Shown here: positions 9,901-18,439 of the stretch, in pieces | Numbering within the stretch: the stretch's first letter is position 1 | Layout: each line of letters starts with the position of its first letter | Translations under genes and position numbers: made by a program | Notes under the pieces: model-generated | The model's input: the letters and a program-made list of their open reading frames with translations, nothing else | What the model was told of the DNA's origin: nothing | The model's database searches: none | Origin: Rhizobium sp. | Lineage (GTDB): Bacteria; Pseudomonadota; Alphaproteobacteria; Rhizobiales; Rhizobiaceae | DNA: 64,000 nt | Direction: 5' to 3' | Assembly: GCA_003527225.1 (NCBI GenBank) | Contig: DPXQ01000110.1 | Span: 55,261 to 119,260 of the forward strand

Positions 9901-11980
9901 TCTGCTGACCAAGATCGACAATCAGGACCGCGTGTCGCGCAAGCGCATCGAGCGGATGAAGGAAGGCCACAGGGAACGGCTGGAAGCGCTCGCAACCCGC
10001 AAGGACGATCTGCTGACGATCTCCGAGATGGGCATCGACCAGATCATCGTCGACGAGGCCCAGGAGTTCCGCAAGCTCTCGTTTGCGACCAACATGTCGA
10101 CGCTGCGCGGCGTCGATCCGAATGGATCGCAGCGCGCCTTTGATCTTTATGTGAAATCCCGCTTCATCGAAACAAAGAACCCGGGCAGGGCGCTGGTGCT
10201 GGCGTCGGGCACGCCAATCACCAACACCCTTGGTGAGATGTTCTCCGTTCAGCGGCTGATGGATCCCCTGGCACTCGCCGAACGCGGTCTGCACGAATTC
10301 GATGCCTGGGCCAGCACGTTCGGCGACACGACAACCGAGCTCGAGCTGCAACCGTCCGGCAGGTACAAGCCGGTCACGCGCTTCAGCCAGTTCGTCAACG
10401 TACCGGAACTGATCGCCATGTTCCGCTCGTTCGCAGACGTTGTCTTGCCAGCCGATCTTCACACCTACGTGAAGGTTCCGGAGATATCAGGCGGAAAGCG
10501 CCAGATTGTCACGGCAGAGCCGACCCCGGCCTTCAAGAGCTATCAGAAGCAACTGGACGCGCGGATCAAGGCGATCGAGATGCGTGACGGGCCGGCAAAG
10601 CCCGGCGACGACATCCTGCTTTCCGTCATTACCGACGGCCGTCACGCGGCGATTGATCTCAGACTGGTCGATCCCGCCAATGACAATGAAGAAGGCAACA
10701 AGCTCAACGCGCTGGTCCGAAATGCCTTCCGCATCTGGAAGGAAAGAGGCGCGGCGGAGTATCTGCGAAAGGATGGCAAGCCCTTCGATCGCACCGGCGC
10801 CGGCCAGCTGATTTTCTCCGATCTCGGCACGATCGCGGTCGAGGTATCCCGAGGTTTTTCCGCGTATCGCTGGATCCGCGATCAGCTCGTTCATATGGGC
10901 GTACCGGCGTCCGAGATCGCCTATATGCAGGACTTCAAGAAATCCGAGGCCAAGCAACGGCTGTTCAACGACTTCAATGCCGGCAAGGTCCGTTTCATCA
11001 TCGGATCGTCCGAGACGATGGGTACCGGAGTCAACGTGCAGGCACGTCTGAAGGCGCTGCATCATCTCGACGTGCCCTGGATGCCGTCGCAGATCGAGCA
11101 GCGCGAGGGCAGGATCATCCGTCAGGGCAACCAGCATGCCGAGGTCGACATATTCGCCTATGCGACGCTTGGAAGTCTGGACGCCACGATGTGGCAGAAC
11201 AATGAGCGTAAGGCCCGCTTTGTTGCGGCCGCCCTTTCCGGCGACACCAGCGTCAGGCGGCTGGAAGACATGGGCGAGGGGCAGGTCAACCAGTTCGCCA
11301 TGGCCAAGGCCATTTCATCTGGCGATCCAAGGTTGATGCAGAAGGCGGGGCTGGAGGCGGAAGTCGCCCGGCTTGATCGCCTGCGTGCCGCCCATGTCGA
11401 TGATCAGCACGCCATTCGCCGGCAGGTTCGCGATGCGGAGCGCGACATCGAGATCTCGACTCGCCGCATAGGTGAGATTGGACGGGACATCGAGAGGCTT
11501 GTCGCGACATCCGACGATGCTTTCACGATGGATGTCTGCGGCACGACCTTCGTTGAGCGCAAGCTGGCCGGTCGGGCGCTGATGAAGGAGATCCTGACGC
11601 TGGTCCAACGGCGGCAGGAAGGCGCGGCCATGATCGCATCGATCGGTGGCTTTGGTCTGCAGTATGCAGGCGAACGTCTCGGCAAGGACGGCTATCGATA
11701 CAGCACCGTGCTTCTCCGCACCGGCGTCGATCACGAAATCGAGCTGCCTGTGACAGTCACGCCGGTCGGCGCGGTATCACGCCTGGAGCATGCCCTGTCG
11801 GGTCTCGCAGCGGAACAAGCCAGCTACCGCCACCGGCTGGAGGATGCGCAGCGCCGTCTGTCTTCCTATCAGCCCCGGATCGGCGAAGACTTCGCATTCA
11901 AAGCCGAACTCGAGTTGAAGCTGGAGCAACTTGCCGCGATCGAAAGGGACCTCGCAGCCACAGGAGACTGCGAGGTGTAG
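6905..11980 (+). CDS. Giant N6-adenine methylase / SNF2-type helicase fusion (DarB-like anti-restriction family)
   Basis: 1691 residues. Residues about 150-330 carry a class I SAM-methylase fold: LEPGIGTGMF (motif I), GVELD, and the catalytic NPPF at 258-261, diagnostic of N6-adenine methylases. A SNF2/DEAD-type helicase occupies the second half: Walker A VGAGKT near 892-897, DEAQEF near 1051, ASGTPITN, and a C-terminal helicase lobe with ETMGTGVNVQ and QREGRIIRQG. The last 250 residues are helical. The ATG at 6905 follows AGGAGC. Proteins with this architecture occur on plasmids, ICEs and phages (P1 DarB type) and are linked to protection of incoming DNA. Its place beside ArdC and other maintenance genes supports that, but substrate specificity cannot be read from sequence. 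Confidence 0.9.
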   Translation: MAHDDPFTLDLFGNSALSSGFDLGVTAFPRAFDETIHDNDQPPLAPAPTLAVAAASEPITAVASKGENFRLLGARGLARSWRNRARDNIAAIRLAAEIERQQRPATRAEQGMLIKFTGFGSTDLANGVFRPPGEDGFRKSWEEIGRDLERSVGTGEYASLVRSTQYAHFTPEFIVRAIWAGLTRLGFHGGRVLEPGIGTGMFPALMPHETSVASHVTGVELDHVTARIARLLQPRAKIITQDFARVSLPGHFDLAIGNPPFSDRTVRSDPAYRSHGFRLHDYFIAKSIDRLKCGGLAAFVTSSGTMDKADRRAREHIAQTADLVGAIRLPKGSFRADAGTDVVVDILFFRKRRPDERPGDDRWLGLADVSAHGAEAAVHINRWFADHSERVLGRHAVASGPFGEVYSCLPRDGVDLETALAAAIHSLPESIYDGEPEPIDFDLEYEAAVAAVERPDDPIIREGSYFIGKGAALMQVVNGQAVPVEVRKGKGVGGVLAKHARIIRKLIPIRDTVRAVLKLQERDLPWKQAQVALRVAWSSFVREFGPINFTTVSTIEDLETGEVRETHRRPNLAPFLDDPDCWLVASIEDYDLETNTSKPGPIFSERVIAPPPAPIIITAADALAVVLNERGHVDPDHIAELLHSDVDAVIAELGDAIFQDPATGAWVMADAYLSGTVRSKLAAAEAAAALDPAFERNVAALKVVQPSDLRPSDITARLGAPWIPVADIVAFVKETMDACISIHHLPELATWTVNAPQLEWSATGTTEWGTHRRHAGQLLSDALNSSVPQIFDTIRDGETERRILNVVETEAAREKLARIKTAFQSWVWSDPDRTDRLARIYNHAFNNIAPRHFNGDHLQLPGASGAFSLYGHQKRGIWRIISAGSTYLAHAVGAGKTLTMAAAVMEQRRLGLVKKAMLVVPGHCLAQAAREFLALYPNARILVADETNFVKAKRHRFLARAATANWDAIIITHSAFRFISVPSAFEAQMIQDELELYEDLLTKIDNQDRVSRKRIERMKEGHRERLEALATRKDDLLTISEMGIDQIIVDEAQEFRKLSFATNMSTLRGVDPNGSQRAFDLYVKSRFIETKNPGRALVLASGTPITNTLGEMFSVQRLMDPLALAERGLHEFDAWASTFGDTTTELELQPSGRYKPVTRFSQFVNVPELIAMFRSFADVVLPADLHTYVKVPEISGGKRQIVTAEPTPAFKSYQKQLDARIKAIEMRDGPAKPGDDILLSVITDGRHAAIDLRLVDPANDNEEGNKLNALVRNAFRIWKERGAAEYLRKDGKPFDRTGAGQLIFSDLGTIAVEVSRGFSAYRWIRDQLVHMGVPASEIAYMQDFKKSEAKQRLFNDFNAGKVRFIIGSSETMGTGVNVQARLKALHHLDVPWMPSQIEQREGRIIRQGNQHAEVDIFAYATLGSLDATMWQNNERKARFVAAALSGDTSVRRLEDMGEGQVNQFAMAKAISSGDPRLMQKAGLEAEVARLDRLRAAHVDDQHAIRRQVRDAERDIEISTRRIGEIGRDIERLVATSDDAFTMDVCGTTFVERKLAGRALMKEILTLVQRRQEGAAMIASIGGFGLQYAGERLGKDGYRYSTVLLRTGVDHEIELPVTVTPVGAVSRLEHALSGLAAEQASYRHRLEDAQRRLSSYQPRIGEDFAFKAELELKLEQLAAIERDLAATGDCEV

Positions 11981-12014
11981 ACGAAAGGCGTCGTGACCCG
12001 CGGCCCACGCATCG

Positions 12015-12248
12015 TCAGGCCTTGCTTTGCATGGCCAGTCGCAATGTGTCGTTGATGCGGTCCTGCCAGCCAGGGCCGTCTTCCTGGAAAAAGGCGAGAA
12101 TGTCACTGTCGATCCTGAGCGAAACAAGCTCCCTGGTGTTCGGAAGCGCCGGTCGTTCTACCGCTGACGCCGGCGTCTTTTTCGCTGGCTTGAACAGTGC
12201 TTCTGCGGCATCGATCGGGTTGAGAGGTCTACGAGGAGGGTTTGCCAT
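12015..12248 (-). CDS. BrnA-like ribbon-helix-helix antitoxin, orphan
   Basis: 77 residues on the minus strand. The C-terminal half LVSLRIDSDILAFFQEDGPG followed by WQDRINDTLRLAM is the typical BrnA antitoxin signature: a beta strand for DNA contact, then two helices. The N-terminal 40 residues are basic and Pro/Ala-rich. BrnA normally follows a brnT toxin gene, but none is visible on either side: the methylase/helicase ends 34 bases away and the other side is 365 bases without a supported gene. It may therefore act as a stand-alone repressor, possibly of the divergent parB-like gene. Confidence 0.75.
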   Translation of the reverse strand: MANPPRRPLNPIDAAEALFKPAKKTPASAVERPALPNTRELVSLRIDSDILAFFQEDGPGWQDRINDTLRLAMQSKA

Positions 12249-12613
12249 AAGGGCCGCTTTCTATCTTGAGTGAACGGTATCCGGTTGCCCGTCGGGTTGA
12301 CCTGACCAGGCTTTGAAGAGGCGCCCCCCGAAGGGTGGAGCGCCCTTTCCCATGGGATATAGCAAGGTTGCCTGAGGATTGCGAAGAGACTGATCGCAGA
12401 TCGGCCCATCGGCTGAAAGTTTCCTCAATCGCGCCGGTCGCCATGCCATGCCTGCGCTCGTCGCAAGGCTCAAGAGCCTCGCTTGACCGCATACCGGGCA
12501 TGCTCCGCCGCAATTGCAGCCTCAGGTCTGATCTGCGGTTCGGGAGCGGTCTTCGAGAAGAAGACGAGGAAGGACGGACAGCGTGTCCGCCCGAAACCCG
12601 AGAGGTCATTCCC
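12249..12613. other. Divergent promoter region between BrnA-like and ParB-like genes
   Basis: 365 bases between divergent genes. No supported ORF: the frame open upstream of 12614 encodes low-complexity Ser/Arg-rich sequence. A GC-rich imperfect inverted repeat (GGCGCCCCCC ... GGAGCGCC) is at about 12321-12345. The region presumably holds promoters for both flanking genes. Confidence 0.4.
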
Positions 12614-14317
12614 ATGCAGTTGATATCCGCCGATCCGCGCAGCCTGAAGGAAGATCCCGACAGGCTTCGCCAGTCGAAATCCACGCCACAGTCCGACGCG
12701 CTCCTGTGCGCATCGATCAGGGCCGTCGGCGTCGTGCAGCCGCCGGTCGTCAAACTCGATCCACACGGTGGCAACAGCTACATCATCGTCTTCGGCCATC
12801 GTCGTGCGGCCCAGGCCATTGCCGCCGGTCTCTCGGAAATCCCTCTACTGCTGGCCGAGCCATCCGACGATCTCGGTGCCATGCAGTCCTTCGCCGAAAA
12901 CATCGCCCGCGAGCCGCTGAACCCGGTCGACCAGTGGAGAGCCATCGAACGGCTGGTCGCGCTCGGATGGACCGAGGAATCGGTCGCGCTTGCTCTGGCC
13001 TTGCCGCTCCGCCAGATCCGCAAGCTTCGGCTGCTGGCCAATATCCTGCCTGCGATGCTGGACAAGATGGCGCGCGGCGACATGCCGAACGAACAGCAAT
13101 TGCGCACAATCGCAGCAGCCGGCCAGGACGAACAGGCGGAGGTCTGGAAAAAGTACCAGCCGAAGAAGCAGGATCCGCAGGTATCGTGGTGGGAAGTTGC
13201 CCGCGCGCTGACCAAGACCCGGATGCTGGCAAAACATGCCAGCTTCGGCGAGGATCTGGCGCAGGCCTACGGCATCGCATGGGCCGAGGATCTGTTTGCC
13301 CCTGCCGATGAAGACAACCGTTACACGACCGACGTCGAGGCATTTTTCGGCGCGCAGCAGGAATGGCTGGCAAACAACCTGCCGAAGCGCGGGTCAATCA
13401 TCGAGGCCAATGAATACGGGCAGGTCAAGCTGCCGGCCAAGGCGCAACAGGTTTACGGCAAGCCAGGCAAGGGCGATCTCACTGGCTGGTATGTCAATCA
13501 GCGGGACGGCTCGGTTCAGTCGGTCGCCTACCGCATGCCGGAGACCAAAAAGGCGAAGATGGTTCATGGCGTCACGGCTTCCGCCGAGGTGGAGGAAGCA
13601 AAGCAACGTCCCGACGTTACACAAAGGGGTCTCGACATGATCGGCGACCTGCGCACCGATGCGCTCCACGAAGCGCTCGCGCGTGCCCCGATCGAGAAAG
13701 ACACGTTGATGGCACTACTCATTCTTGCTTTCGCGGGCACGAATATCACTGTCGCAAGCGGCTCCTCGGACAATCCTTACGGTCACGCCAAATGCGGACG
13801 GCATGCCGCACGGCTGATTGGTGAGGATGGAAGACTTGCATTCGATTGCGAGGCACTGGTCCAGGTCGCGCGTTCGGTCCTGATCGACGTCATGTCCTTG
13901 CGGCGCAACCGCTCCGATAGCGGGCTTATGGCCCGCATTGCCGGCGAGGCAATCGGTGCCGACAACTTTCTGCCCAATATGGCCACGGAGGACTTCCTCT
14001 CATGCCTGTCACGCCATGCCCTGGAGACCGCCGCGGATGCGGCCGGCATTCAAGGGCGCATCAAGGTGAAGGACACGAGAGCGGCCCTGATAGAGCATTT
14101 CGCGGAAGCGAAGCTCGTTCATCCGGCAGCACTGCTTGCACCAGCGGTGGAAGACGTCCGGGCCTGGGAAGCTCGTCACGCCCCCATCGAAACCGAGGAA
14201 GAGGGGAGCGAAATCACGGAAGACCCGGTGGATCGACCCGCTGGCGATGGTCTCCAGGACGATGGAAACGCCGTTCAGGACGAGGCCGAAGAAAGCCCCC
14301 GCGCGGCGGCCGAGTAG
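12614..14317 (+). CDS. ParB/Spo0J-like nuclease-domain protein (no partner ParA)
   Basis: 567 residues from ATG 12614 (GAGAGG upstream); the longer in-frame start at 12335 lies in the divergent promoter. The N-terminus has the ParB/sulfiredoxin fold pattern: SIRAVGVVQPPVVK, the box-II-like FGHRRAAQA and ENIAREPLNPVDQWRAIERL, then a helix-turn-helix (LGWTEESVALALALPLRQIR). The middle and C-terminal parts (residues 250-567) are not typical of partition ParB, and the tail is strongly acidic. No parA lies beside it, so it is more likely a plasmid-maintenance ParB-like protein of the kind found with methylase/helicase genes than a segregation protein. GHRR in place of the usual GERR is noted. Confidence 0.8.
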   Translation: MQLISADPRSLKEDPDRLRQSKSTPQSDALLCASIRAVGVVQPPVVKLDPHGGNSYIIVFGHRRAAQAIAAGLSEIPLLLAEPSDDLGAMQSFAENIAREPLNPVDQWRAIERLVALGWTEESVALALALPLRQIRKLRLLANILPAMLDKMARGDMPNEQQLRTIAAAGQDEQAEVWKKYQPKKQDPQVSWWEVARALTKTRMLAKHASFGEDLAQAYGIAWAEDLFAPADEDNRYTTDVEAFFGAQQEWLANNLPKRGSIIEANEYGQVKLPAKAQQVYGKPGKGDLTGWYVNQRDGSVQSVAYRMPETKKAKMVHGVTASAEVEEAKQRPDVTQRGLDMIGDLRTDALHEALARAPIEKDTLMALLILAFAGTNITVASGSSDNPYGHAKCGRHAARLIGEDGRLAFDCEALVQVARSVLIDVMSLRRNRSDSGLMARIAGEAIGADNFLPNMATEDFLSCLSRHALETAADAAGIQGRIKVKDTRAALIEHFAEAKLVHPAALLAPAVEDVRAWEARHAPIETEEEGSEITEDPVDRPAGDGLQDDGNAVQDEAEESPRAAAE

Positions 14318-14397
14318 GCACATACCCAGGGTCCGAACCGACGCCGCCGGCCCCCGCTGGCGGTGTTTCCGTTTCAAAGGCAGCACAGGAGACAACG

Positions 14398-15261
14398 ATG
14401 TCCACTGACGATCAAACCCGGAACCCGACACTCTACGGCCGCATGCGTGACGGCCATTTGGCAGCGCTGGTTGGCGATGATGCATTCGCCATGCTTCCGG
14501 TCGATGACGGTACGTTCTATCTCGCCAGGGCCTGGCGGCTCGGAAGCTCAATCGATGACTGGACGCTGGCCGACTTTTCCCGGCAGCGCACCGATGTTGT
14601 GACCGAAGCCTCCTTCCGGGGACAGGTTGAGGAGGCGGCGGAACATCGACGGCAGCTGATGAAGCTTGACCGCCATAGCGTCGCCGCTCGGCGGTCGACA
14701 CCCTGGGGACCGTCCCGGCACGCGGTTATCTATGGCGAGGGGGTCGTCGCGCATGCTACCGCCAGCCATGGCGGCTTCGCGCTCACACCTGAGCGCAACG
14801 CTCGTATCCATGTCCTGCTGCGTGCCGACGACGGATTCTACGAGGAGGATTGCGCATGGGCCGCGGTCGCACAAGCCTTTCCGGAGCTGTTTACGGAATT
14901 GGAGAGGCGGACTGCCGACCGGACGCTGTGCGACTCCTACCCCGATGCATGGGAGGCAATTCATGGCCACGTCATTCCGCCCGGCGGCTCCCGGGTCAAG
15001 GACCGAAGAGATTTCGATGCGGTGAACGCCGGCCGGTGGATTGTCACATCCGCAATCCTGTCGAGCCATCAGCCGGGTTTCATCGAGTGCTTTGCGTCGC
15101 TCGGAGGGCAGCGCCACGGCACCAACAGCGAACGGCGCTTTCTGATACCCGAGGACGAATACGACATCGGCGCGTTTGGGTTCGTCGTCGATGAGGCCCG
15201 GCACCGGGAATACACGGGCCCGTCGGATTTCATAGGCTGGGCGAAAACGGCCCAACCGTGA
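14398..15261 (+). CDS. DUF7007-like protein of plasmid maintenance regions
   Basis: 287 residues from ATG 14398, with CAGGAGA eight bases upstream; an in-frame extension to 14002 would overlap the ParB-like gene in another frame and is spurious. Landmarks are GEGVVAHATASHGGFALTPE near residue 117 and the following YEEDCAWAAVAQAFPELFT, which I associate with the DUF7007 family of Rhizobiales mobile elements. No signal peptide or membrane segments. It lies 80 bases after the ParB-like gene on the same strand. An anti-restriction or maintenance role is inferred from neighbours only. Confidence 0.65.
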   Translation: MSTDDQTRNPTLYGRMRDGHLAALVGDDAFAMLPVDDGTFYLARAWRLGSSIDDWTLADFSRQRTDVVTEASFRGQVEEAAEHRRQLMKLDRHSVAARRSTPWGPSRHAVIYGEGVVAHATASHGGFALTPERNARIHVLLRADDGFYEEDCAWAAVAQAFPELFTELERRTADRTLCDSYPDAWEAIHGHVIPPGGSRVKDRRDFDAVNAGRWIVTSAILSSHQPGFIECFASLGGQRHGTNSERRFLIPEDEYDIGAFGFVVDEARHREYTGPSDFIGWAKTAQP

Positions 15262-15294
15262 CAACGGTCACTTGCGAGAGGGCCCGTCAGCGGA

Positions 15295-15597
15295 TCATCG
15301 GCCGCCACCCCCAGGGCCGGTCGGTGTCATCAGGACACGATTCTTGCGAGCATGGCCGTGGCGAGATGGAAGACCATCGGCTGGGTTCTTGGCGATAGCC
15401 TCGATCCACGGCCGCAGAGCGAGGGTGCGGCGGGCGCGACTGACGAAGTTGGAGGCTGCCATGATCTGAGGAACGAGCCGGTAATCGGCAGACGGGATGC
15501 CACGCCATGATGGAGTCCTTCCGCGTGATGGCCTGGAATCCTCCTGAAGCCAGCCATCTGTCCGGCCCATCTCCTCGGTTTTGCTGCGGTCTGACAT
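15295..15597 (-). CDS. Candidate small basic protein, uncertain
   Basis: A minus-strand frame of up to 100 residues in an otherwise empty gap (15262-15857). The last 55 codons (from an internal ATG at 15462) have high third-position GC and a natural-looking composition (MAASNFVSRARRTLALRPW, then IEAIAKNP and a basic Gly-rich end). The N-terminal part is less convincing and no strong ribosome binding site is seen. I do not recognise it. The rest of the gap, 15598-15857, holds no supported ORF and presumably contains the promoter of the gene at 15858. Confidence 0.3.
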   Translation of the reverse strand: MSDRSKTEEMGRTDGWLQEDSRPSRGRTPSWRGIPSADYRLVPQIMAASNFVSRARRTLALRPWIEAIAKNPADGLPSRHGHARKNRVLMTPTGPGGGGR

Positions 15598-15857
15598 GGA
15601 CGCGTCCCGGTCAAAGGCCTCTGTCGCGCCGCGTTGCGGCAGGACGCCCGCGTCTTCACAAGGCGGGGCCGCGTCTGTCGCAGACCGCCAGAGCGGTTTG
15701 CGCCATCTGCAACCCAACCTTGCTCAGCCTGCGGCGCCCTGACCTTGGTCCGGGCCGCTGAGACCCATGTCCTGTTGACCGCACCCGAGGAACAGAGCCG
15801 GACATGCGACCGGCAGCCTGCGGGCTTCGCTGAAACATCACAGACAAGGATCCCATC

Positions 15858-16442
15858 ATGCCCACGAACCCTCGCTCCACCCAAACGGCTCGCTCCGCCA
15901 AGTCAAAGCGCGCAGCCACCCTCGAAATGGTCAGGCTCGCCTGTCCGGACACCATCCAGGCACTGCGCATCTCCGAGAGTTTCGGCCTCTCCGTCATCGA
16001 CAGCGATGGTATCCGCGATCTCCATCGCGGCCAATTGATCGAGAGCGCTGAGGCGCTGAAAGACGGCCTGGGTGAAAAGGCCATGCAGATTCACATGCAG
16101 CGCATCGTCGGTTCCTTCGTTGGTTCTGCCTACGGCGCCGGCCAATTCTACAGCCGCTCGGTCACGCAGGCCCGCGACCTCACCACGAAGCTATCCAATG
16201 ACTATCGCGACGAGGACCTGGAGGGCCCTGTCGGTTTCGACAGCCGCGCACAGCGCAAACGAGAATTCGCCGCCGATATGGGCCTTCAAGCTCACGTGCT
16301 GCGAATGGCAGCCGAAGGCGCGGTCTCCGCCTACGAAGAGATCACGGGTGAGGCCTGGAAGCCTTATGAGCGCGCCGCAGAGCACCCCGGCGCATCCCTC
16401 GAGCGACAGGCCGCCAGCGCCCAGATGGCAGCATTTGAATAG
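15858..16442 (+). CDS. Unrecognised conserved-looking cytoplasmic protein (194 aa)
   Basis: ATG 15858 follows an AAGGAT box. The N-terminus is basic and Ser/Thr-rich (about 25 residues), then a soluble, mostly helical protein without membrane segments or cysteines in motifs. Notable segments are LACPDTIQALRISESFGLS, GAGQFYSRSVTQARDLTTKL and LQAHVLRMAAEGAVSAYEEI. It ends with an Ala/Gln-rich tail and is followed at once by an intrinsic terminator, so it ends a transcript. I do not recognise the family. Its position between the DUF7007-like gene and ardC suggests an element-maintenance function. Confidence 0.65.
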   Translation: MPTNPRSTQTARSAKSKRAATLEMVRLACPDTIQALRISESFGLSVIDSDGIRDLHRGQLIESAEALKDGLGEKAMQIHMQRIVGSFVGSAYGAGQFYSRSVTQARDLTTKLSNDYRDEDLEGPVGFDSRAQRKREFAADMGLQAHVLRMAAEGAVSAYEEITGEAWKPYERAAEHPGASLERQAASAQMAAFE

Positions 16443-16449
16443 AACGATC

Positions 16450-16476
16450 GCGGGGCTGAAGCCCCGCTTTCTCTTT
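16450..16476 (+). terminator. Intrinsic terminator
   Basis: A perfect 7-bp GC stem (GCGGGGC / GCCCCGC) with a TGAA loop is followed by a pyrimidine-rich TTTCTCTTTCCC tract. It starts seven bases after the stop codon of the preceding gene. Confidence 0.8.
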
Positions 16477-16599
16477 CCCAATTGAACGGGTCGCCGCCGG
16501 AGGGCGCCGACTTCTTGATTGGGGGTCGCGCCCATCGCGTTCCGCCCCGGCTCACGGCCTGGCTTCGGCCGGCAGGGTGCCGGCGCAACGGCGAGCCGC

Positions 16600-16735
16600 C
16601 CTCCACTGCGTTTCGGCCCGCATCTCTCCTCCCGAATTCTCCGACACCGCCAAAGGGTGCGCCGCCTCCGGCCTTCGCTCTTCGTCCGCCGTGACGGACC
16701 GCGATGGGCGCCGTCCTTAAATCGAGGAGACGAAA
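16600..16735 (+). promoter_or_regulatory. Leader of ardC with motifs shared by the DUF736 leader
   Basis: The 136 bases before ardC contain CCTCCACTGCGTT (16600-16612) and CCGCGATGGGCGC (16699-16711). Both strings recur in the same order before the DUF736 gene at 18550. The second ends about 25 bases before the start codon, after which CGAGGAGA supplies the ribosome binding site. Upstream, 16575-16589 can form a CCGGCA-GGG-TGCCGG hairpin. A shared promoter or RNA leader is likely; the type is unknown. Confidence 0.45.
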
Positions 16736-17671
16736 ATGGGACAGGAAAGAAGGAAGAGCGGCCGCGATACGCGCGTCGATATCTATGCACGGATCACCGA
16801 TTGTATCGTTGCGGCGCTGGAGAAAGGTGTGCGTCCGTGGATTCAGCCATGGAATGCCGGCCATGTGCAGGGCAGGATAACACGCCCGCTGCGGCACAAC
16901 GGCGAGCCCTATACCGGGATCAATGTCCTCCTGCTCTGGTCGGAGGCGGTCTCGCGTGGGTTTTCCTCGCCGACATGGATGACGTTTCGCCAGGCAACAG
17001 AGCTTGGGGGCCATGTTCGCAAGGGCGAGACGGGCTCGATAGTGGTTTATGCCAACCGGCTCAGGAAGATGGAAACGGCCGAGAATGGCGACGAGATCGA
17101 ACGCGATATTCCGTATCTGAAGGCCTATACGGTCTTCAATATCGAGCAGATCAATAATCTGCCGGATGAATTCCGGCCCTCATCTGTCGAGGACGCTGGC
17201 GCGAATCTGGAGCGTATCGCCGCGGTAGATGCATTCTTTTCAGCGACTGGAGCCTTGATACGCCATGGCGGAACCAAGGCCTTCTATGCTCCGGATTCGG
17301 ATGCAATCCAGATGCCTCCGATCGAAAGGTTCCGGGACGTGGCGTCCTACTATGCGACACTCGCGCATGAAAGTGTGCACTGGACCGGCGCAGGGCACCG
17401 GCTCGATCGCGATCTGTCGCGTTACAGCAAAAACAGATCCGAACGCGCTCGCGAAGAGCTTGTCGCGGAACTCGGTGCTGTGTTCCTTTCGGCAGATCTC
17501 GGCATCGTGCCGGAAATGGAACCCCGACCCGATCACGCAAGCTATATTGCATCCTGGTTGACCGTTCTCAAGAACGAGAGACGGTTCATCTTTTCCGCTG
17601 CTGCGCATGCGCAAAGGGCGGTTTCGTATCTGCACGATCTCCAGCCTATGGCGCAACAACAGGCTGCCTGA
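16736..17671 (+). CDS. ardC: ArdC-family anti-restriction protein / zincin-like ssDNA-binding protein
   Basis: 311 residues. The N-terminal domain (residues 10-130) is the ArdC ssDNA-binding fold: RVDIYARITDCIVAALEKG, WIQPWNAG, PYTGINVLLLW, ATELGGHVRKGE. The C-terminal domain is a zinc-metallopeptidase-like module with HESVHWTGAGHR, the HExxH-type motif read as H-E-S-V-H, and a downstream acidic EELVAELGAVFL helix that can supply the third ligand. ArdC proteins protect incoming single-stranded DNA from restriction and are typical of conjugative-element leading regions. The start at 16736 has GAGGAGA upstream. It is preceded by the leader motif shared with DUF736. Confidence 0.88.
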   Translation: MGQERRKSGRDTRVDIYARITDCIVAALEKGVRPWIQPWNAGHVQGRITRPLRHNGEPYTGINVLLLWSEAVSRGFSSPTWMTFRQATELGGHVRKGETGSIVVYANRLRKMETAENGDEIERDIPYLKAYTVFNIEQINNLPDEFRPSSVEDAGANLERIAAVDAFFSATGALIRHGGTKAFYAPDSDAIQMPPIERFRDVASYYATLAHESVHWTGAGHRLDRDLSRYSKNRSERAREELVAELGAVFLSADLGIVPEMEPRPDHASYIASWLTVLKNERRFIFSAAAHAQRAVSYLHDLQPMAQQQAA

Positions 17672-18439
17672 GACGGCATCCATTCCGGTGCATCCGCGCG
17701 ATCACCGGCTCCAAAGCACGCCACCAACTTGAGGGCTTTTGCCAAATCGAGCCGATCATGTGATCCACGCCTGCAGACCGCCGGCCAAAGCGCGATATAC
17801 TGACTTTCTTTTGGTTTCTCAGGATCGCCGTCAGGGAAACCGCCAGAGCGGCCGCTGCCATCCATCCGCCACCCGGAAATTCCGGAGCTTTCCGTTCCCC
17901 CTCCAGATTTCCGGTGCACATGGCGCTGCGATCAATCAATGGTCCTTGGAGCAATGACCCCGTCCTTCGGAGCGATCGCCGATATCAAACCGGGCCGGGG
18001 CCCTGGGGACAGTCCTTTGGTTTCGACCTGAAAGCAGTTTGAAAGATCGAATTGGCGCCGCACCTGCGCAGGCGGAGATGACAGGACTCGTCACCGACGT
18101 CTTCAAGGCTGCCCGACGTTTCGTCCATAGTGCGAGCGCACGAAAGGTCCCCTCATGAGGGCGAAGCGAATTGCGAATGTAGCGACCTTGGTGTTCGTGG
18201 GTCGACATGATGGAGCGTGAGCGGTTTCCAACCGGCCCCTGCCACAGGGTGCCTGCTACCGTATTCCGTGCGTCTGCCAGACTTTCCGCCCACTGCGGTC
18301 TCGATGGGGCATGTCTGACCGAGGAACGTCCGAGCTGAAGCTCGGCTCGATCGCCATCCGCAACGGCCAGCTCGCTTTCTTCCCCTGTGCGCAAGCGCCC
18401 ATTCCTCGCGGAAGCCAAGAAAGCCTCGCCCTTGGCCGT
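17672..18439. other. Long gap without a supported gene
   Basis: About 770 bases between ardC and the DUF736 leader. All frames give Arg/Ser-rich low-complexity translations with no good ribosome binding site. Structure is present: a CCGGAA-A-TTCCGG palindrome at 17873-17885 with a further ATTTCCGG at 17907-17914, and a 7-bp hairpin CCGAGCT-GA-AGCTCGG at 18330-18345. An untranslated RNA or long leader is possible but not shown. Confidence 0.4.

Noticed and set aside
14002..14397. N-terminal extension of the DUF7007-like protein
   Set aside because: Overlaps the end of the ParB-like gene in another frame and is Arg/Gly-rich; ATG 14398 has a ribosome binding site.
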